From contig CACXGE010000124.1 of assembly GCA_902767135.1 (NCBI GenBank), positions 18,086 to 82,085 of the forward strand: a DNA stretch of 64,000 nt, read 5' to 3'. Below, piece after piece: positions 60,659 through 64,000 of this stretch. Position 1 is the first letter of the stretch, and every line of letters starts with the position of its first letter. Source of the DNA: an uncultured Lachnospiraceae bacterium (GTDB lineage: Bacteria; Bacillota; Clostridia; Lachnospirales; Lachnospiraceae). Both the position numbers and the translations under genes were made by a program. The notes under the pieces were generated by a model, which saw only the letters and a list, made by a program, of their open reading frames with translations, made no database searches and had not been told where the DNA came from.

Positions 60659-63349
60659 CTAAGATTTCAAAATCTCATTTAATACATTTTCACAGTTACT
60701 TTCTCCCAAATCCCCAAAGAAGTTTTCTACCCTATTCAGATATTTTTCTTCCATCCTGCAGTCATTTTCGATTGCTTTTATAATGGCTGCTACCGTCTGT
60801 TCATAATCATAACATACTGGTCCAAAACCATCCTGCTCGTAACTAAAGTATCCCGGATCGTAAACCTGTCCTGCAAAAAACGCCTCTCTGTCAACCTGAA
60901 CATAAATTACAGGTTTTTTTGTATATGCAAAATCAAATGCCACACTGGAATAATCTGTTATCATAAGAGCATTCTCCAAAAATTCCTTTGTGTAATCCAG
61001 GGTATCCTCATTTATATGAATCTGGGAATTACCTTTAAAATCGATAATCTGCTTCATATTATTTGTGTGCAGACAAAATTTACCCACATAACCGTTTTTC
61101 TTCATTACTTCGATGATTCTCTCATCCTGCATCAGTCGGTTATAAAACTGGCAAAAATCCGAATTTTTAAATTCCGGATTGTACTCCCGCTCCCCTGTTT
61201 CTTTATTCACAGGTCCTACCAGTCCAGCTCTCCAGGTTGGCAGAAAAATTAATTGCTTCTTTCTTTCGTTTGTCTGTCTTAACCTGTCATGTCTTGGAAA
61301 TCCCGTATGCTTTACCTCCGTATCGTCATAGTAATACATTCCGTCCAAGATGGACTGGTACTCTTTTTTTGCGGCTGTTACAAATAGGGAGATATCCTTA
61401 TTAAATCGATTTAACCAGGATGAAATGTCATCCTTGGTAATTCCATGTTGCAAAAAGGCATATTTAAAATCATACATATTCCCCAGATAAGCTCTATTCT
61501 TATCAAATGCATTGATCACATATTCATCTGCGTGGGCAGAGATAATCCAGTCTGCTGCCAGGAATAGACATTTGTATTTAAAGGAATTAATATCCACCAC
61601 CTTACCGATGGCTTCCATCCGCTTATAATCTTCTGCGTTTTTATCCATTACAAAATAAAAATCCACATTCGGAACCTTCTCCCTATGTTGACACAAGTAG
61701 GTAAAGAAAGCTTCCCCATTGTCTCTTGCAATATTGATTCTATCCGATATGAGCCAGATTTGTTTTCCCTCGTTTTTCTTCTTCCGTTCCATATATCTTT
61801 TGATATAGCGAAATTTTAAAACCTCTCTATGCCCTAGTTCTTTTAATTCCTTACAGTATGCCTTTTCAAATTCTTTGTACTTTTGAGGGGTTCTCTCCAT
61901 AATCTGGAAGCCTTTTCCACGTCTTCTCACCAGATATTTTTTATTTATCACAGCATAACTGTTCTTTAACATATTCAGGCGACTGAATTTTCCATAACCT
62001 AAGGTAATCTGTGTGAAATCCTTGCCACAAAAACCAAACATCATACCAATCCGTACACTTTTTTTGTAAGGAATCGTCACCCGAAATCCTTTTACCTGGC
62101 TTAATATGCCACACAACCCATATCGAATATCATCGTGTACCGGGAAAAATTCAGGATAATATTTCTCCTGCTCTTTCTGATTTTCATTGATAAAGTAAAT
62201 CTCCCGTTCTGATTCATCCATCCAGTAATGACATTTACCTTCCAGTCGAATCTCATTATTTGAAATATCAATAAAATGTATCACGGTAGTTCTTGTACGT
62301 CTATAATTGGTCAAAAGCAAATCATCATAATAAAAGGCACCGTCATCTTTTAGGTGGATTCTATCCAAAACCCTTTGTCTGTCTCCGTATTTTAATACTA
62401 AAGTAGCAACCTTGGCATCTGCACCTAAGCCCTTTTGCTCTAATATCATCTGATCATCAATGCTTTGTAAAATTTCCCTTAAAGATTCCAGATATACCTC
62501 CTCCTCTTCTTTTGTCAGAACTCCTTCCGGAATTCTTGCCTTGATTCTCCACTTGAGATCATACATTAGAGTATACTGCAGATACGGGATAATTTTGTTA
62601 TCTTTCCCATATGCATATTTTAATAAATATTTATGCAGACCTTCTATGGTATCCGTATACCAGGTTTTCCTGTAAATGGTCTGATTCATGGCAGAATTGG
62701 ATGCAAATCTTGCACGATACAAATACACAGCAGTACTTACAATGCCATACTTTTTCTTATCCAGAATAATGATATTGGCAAGCTTACTGTCCTCACCATA
62801 CTTTAAAGTGGTATCGAATTCCCTGCCTTCTAGTGCACTAAGCTTTACAAACCCGGATGCAATATTCATATGGGTATAATCGTACTGTTCTAATACGTCC
62901 ACAATTCTGTCTTTTGTAAATTTATAGTCCAGTACGTGATAGTTCTCTTTTGCCTCAAAATATTTCAAACGACAGGCTACAAAATCAATTTCATCCTTCG
63001 CCTTTTCAAAAAATTTATCTACATCTTTGAAAGAATTATTCGTCCATTTATCGTCTGAATCCAGAAAATTCACATATGTGCCCTTTGCATATTTTAATCC
63101 ATGATTTCTGGCAGCGCTGACACCTGCATTTTCCTGTGAGACATAAACTACATTCTCCGGATAGCTTTCTTCATACTGTTTACAAACCTGTTCGCTGTTA
63201 TCTGTACTTCCATCATTTACCAGAATCACCTGAATGTTTTGCCAAAAACCTATGGTTTGGTTTATCAAAGAATCCATAGTTTCCGCCAGATAATCTGCTG
63301 CATTATATACTGGAATAATGACCGAAAATTTAAATATTTTGCTCTCCAT
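60659..63349 (-). CDS. Fusion of family 2 glycosyltransferase and CDP-glycerol glycerophosphotransferase-like domain
   Basis: The N-terminal GT2 domain (about 1-260) has FSVIIPVYNAADY, DGSTDNS (46-52), SAARNHGL and LDSDD (96-100). A middle region of about 250 residues is beta-rich. The C-terminal domain (about 530-890) is of the Glyphos_transf type: LQHGITKDDIS, TGFPRHDRL, FLPTWRAG and ITDYSSVAFDFAYTKKP. Together they could add a sugar and then a polyol-phosphate to one repeating unit. AGAGTGAAG precedes the ATG. The gene lies 26 bases from the DHHW-like gene. Confidence 0.92.
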   Translation of the reverse strand: MESKIFKFSVIIPVYNAADYLAETMDSLINQTIGFWQNIQVILVNDGSTDNSEQVCKQYEESYPENVVYVSQENAGVSAARNHGLKYAKGTYVNFLDSDDKWTNNSFKDVDKFFEKAKDEIDFVACRLKYFEAKENYHVLDYKFTKDRIVDVLEQYDYTHMNIASGFVKLSALEGREFDTTLKYGEDSKLANIIILDKKKYGIVSTAVYLYRARFASNSAMNQTIYRKTWYTDTIEGLHKYLLKYAYGKDNKIIPYLQYTLMYDLKWRIKARIPEGVLTKEEEEVYLESLREILQSIDDQMILEQKGLGADAKVATLVLKYGDRQRVLDRIHLKDDGAFYYDDLLLTNYRRTRTTVIHFIDISNNEIRLEGKCHYWMDESEREIYFINENQKEQEKYYPEFFPVHDDIRYGLCGILSQVKGFRVTIPYKKSVRIGMMFGFCGKDFTQITLGYGKFSRLNMLKNSYAVINKKYLVRRRGKGFQIMERTPQKYKEFEKAYCKELKELGHREVLKFRYIKRYMERKKKNEGKQIWLISDRINIARDNGEAFFTYLCQHREKVPNVDFYFVMDKNAEDYKRMEAIGKVVDINSFKYKCLFLAADWIISAHADEYVINAFDKNRAYLGNMYDFKYAFLQHGITKDDISSWLNRFNKDISLFVTAAKKEYQSILDGMYYYDDTEVKHTGFPRHDRLRQTNERKKQLIFLPTWRAGLVGPVNKETGEREYNPEFKNSDFCQFYNRLMQDERIIEVMKKNGYVGKFCLHTNNMKQIIDFKGNSQIHINEDTLDYTKEFLENALMITDYSSVAFDFAYTKKPVIYVQVDREAFFAGQVYDPGYFSYEQDGFGPVCYDYEQTVAAIIKAIENDCRMEEKYLNRVENFFGDLGESNCENVLNEILKS

Positions 63350-63375
63350 AACTTCACTCTCTTTCCCGTCAGCAT

Positions 63376-64000
63376 CTACTTTCCGATATGCTGTTTAAAT
63401 GTTTCATAGTCAAACATTTTATCCGACTGATTTGGAATATATATTACGTACTGTACCTTTTCTTCCTTTGCATAATCTGCCAAATCTTTTTCCTCTTTAT
63501 TATATCTAAAATCAACAGACACCAGGCGGTGCACACTCGCTAAAGACAAAGCTTCCAAGGCATTGGTATAGGAACTTCCGCAAATCAGAACATCCGGTCC
63601 ATCATCATTGTCTGTTTCTATCTGAGTGTATGCATAATCTGCTCCCATAAATGCACTGGCATAGGTATCCCCTTCTCCAAATACAGGAGCTCCATTGGTC
63701 TTTGTGGTATAATTCAATTCCCACCCTTTCGGACTTAACACTAAGTCCTCTTTGGGAACATCTAACACAAACCCCAGCTTTCGCAGATAAGACCCATTGA
63801 TTTTCCTCTTTTCCACTTTGTAATCCTGCAAAGTTTTCACCTGTAACGTAGGATAGTCCTCTTTCACAATACTCATAACCTGCTCATATATCAATTGCTG
63901 CCCCTTCTCATTTACATGGTGGTCTGTTTTGTAATAATAATCATTATCCGGGGACTCCTTAAAAATCTCGTATGCATCAAGAAAAATAACATCTTTCGAC
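63376..64000 (-). CDS. DHHW/AlgX-like protein, 5' end outside window
   Basis: The frame is open from the right edge to a stop at 63376, and I could read it beyond the internal TTG at 63894. The first visible part has VIFLDAYEIF and YKTDHHVNEKG, resembling the DHHW family, related to AlgX/AlgJ acetyltransferase-like proteins, in which TDHHW holds the catalytic Asp and His; here Val replaces the Trp. A later GSSYTNALEAL resembles the Ser-containing block of the SGNH-like fold. Acetylation or another esterification of the polymer outside the cell is an inference. N-terminal features cannot be seen. Confidence 0.75.
   Translation of the reverse strand, partial: SKDVIFLDAYEIFKESPDNDYYYKTDHHVNEKGQQLIYEQVMSIVKEDYPTLQVKTLQDYKVEKRKINGSYLRKLGFVLDVPKEDLVLSPKGWELNYTTKTNGAPVFGEGDTYASAFMGADYAYTQIETDNDDGPDVLICGSSYTNALEALSLASVHRLVSVDFRYNKEEKDLADYAKEEKVQYVIYIPNQSDKMFDYETFKQHIGK

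Noticed and set aside
1..64000. CRISPR array, tRNA/rRNA genes, transposases or prophage genes
   Set aside because: No regularly spaced repeats, no cloverleaf or rRNA-like sequence and no transposase, integrase or phage structural gene was seen by reading; a dedicated tRNA/rRNA search was not possible.

Overview
The window looks like chromosome of a low-to-moderate GC Gram-positive anaerobe, most likely a Lachnospiraceae-type Clostridia. This is inferred from strong AGGAGG-type ribosome sites, sigma-A-like promoters, the DUF3048 and DUF5722 families, bacterial Ig-like (BIG2) repeats on a cell-surface subtilase, LCP and UppP cell-wall genes, and an ABC-exported wall-polysaccharide locus. No rRNA, tRNA, insertion sequence, prophage or CRISPR array was seen. 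Almost everything is on the minus strand.

Region 1 (1-9.9 kb): the 3' part of a DUF5722 protein on the plus strand converges on a seven-gene minus-strand phospho-signalling operon. Its order is PP2C phosphatase, zinc-ribbon FHA, secreted VWA with cytoplasmic FHA, PP2C, zinc-ribbon FHA, a Ser/Thr kinase with an extracellular solute-binding-like sensor, and a Ser/Thr kinase with PASTA repeats. A promoter and a 5'-UTR hairpin precede it.

Region 2 (10-25 kb): a DUF3048 lipoprotein-uppP operon; an AT-rich two-gene insert of unknown function whose likely promoter spacer is a run of nine C; a giant subtilase; a FliD-like protein; a membrane-anchored M15 carboxypeptidase; a stand-alone ClpX; HtrA; and GlmS.

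Region 3 (25-46.7 kb): a long minus-strand polysaccharide locus with rfbB/rfbA/rfbC, a Wzm/Wzt ABC exporter whose ATPase has a Wzt-type C-terminal domain, a methyltransferase-kinase fusion that resembles WbdD-type chain terminators, at least six glycosyltransferases, a GtrA/GtrB/polytopic trio, a phosphoglycosyl transferase that starts the lipid-linked chain, an LCP ligase and glmS. The expected scheme is initiation on undecaprenyl phosphate, extension, capping by methylation/phosphorylation, ABC export and LCP attachment to peptidoglycan. The last four genes have their own promoter.

Region 4 (46.7-64 kb): a GH25 muramidase with a long repeat region; two tandem copies of a two-gene membrane-protein pair; a divergently transcribed second phosphoglycosyl transferase with a strongly structured 5' leader; a nucleotidyltransferase; and a second polysaccharide/teichoic-acid-like operon (rfbG, rfbF, GtrA, GtrB-like, GT2, two CDP-glycerol glycerophosphotransferase-type proteins, one fused to GT2) that starts beyond the right edge with a DHHW/AlgX-like protein.

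A family of short palindromes (GTAACTGTTCA... and GTAACAGTTTAGCC...) recurs in many of the intergenic gaps. Best candidates for something undescribed are the kinase with a solute-binding-type sensor in the zinc-ribbon/FHA operon, the methyltransferase-kinase fusion beside Wzt, the structured leader at 52.7 kb, the poly-C promoter at 12.3 kb, and the duplicated split membrane pairs.
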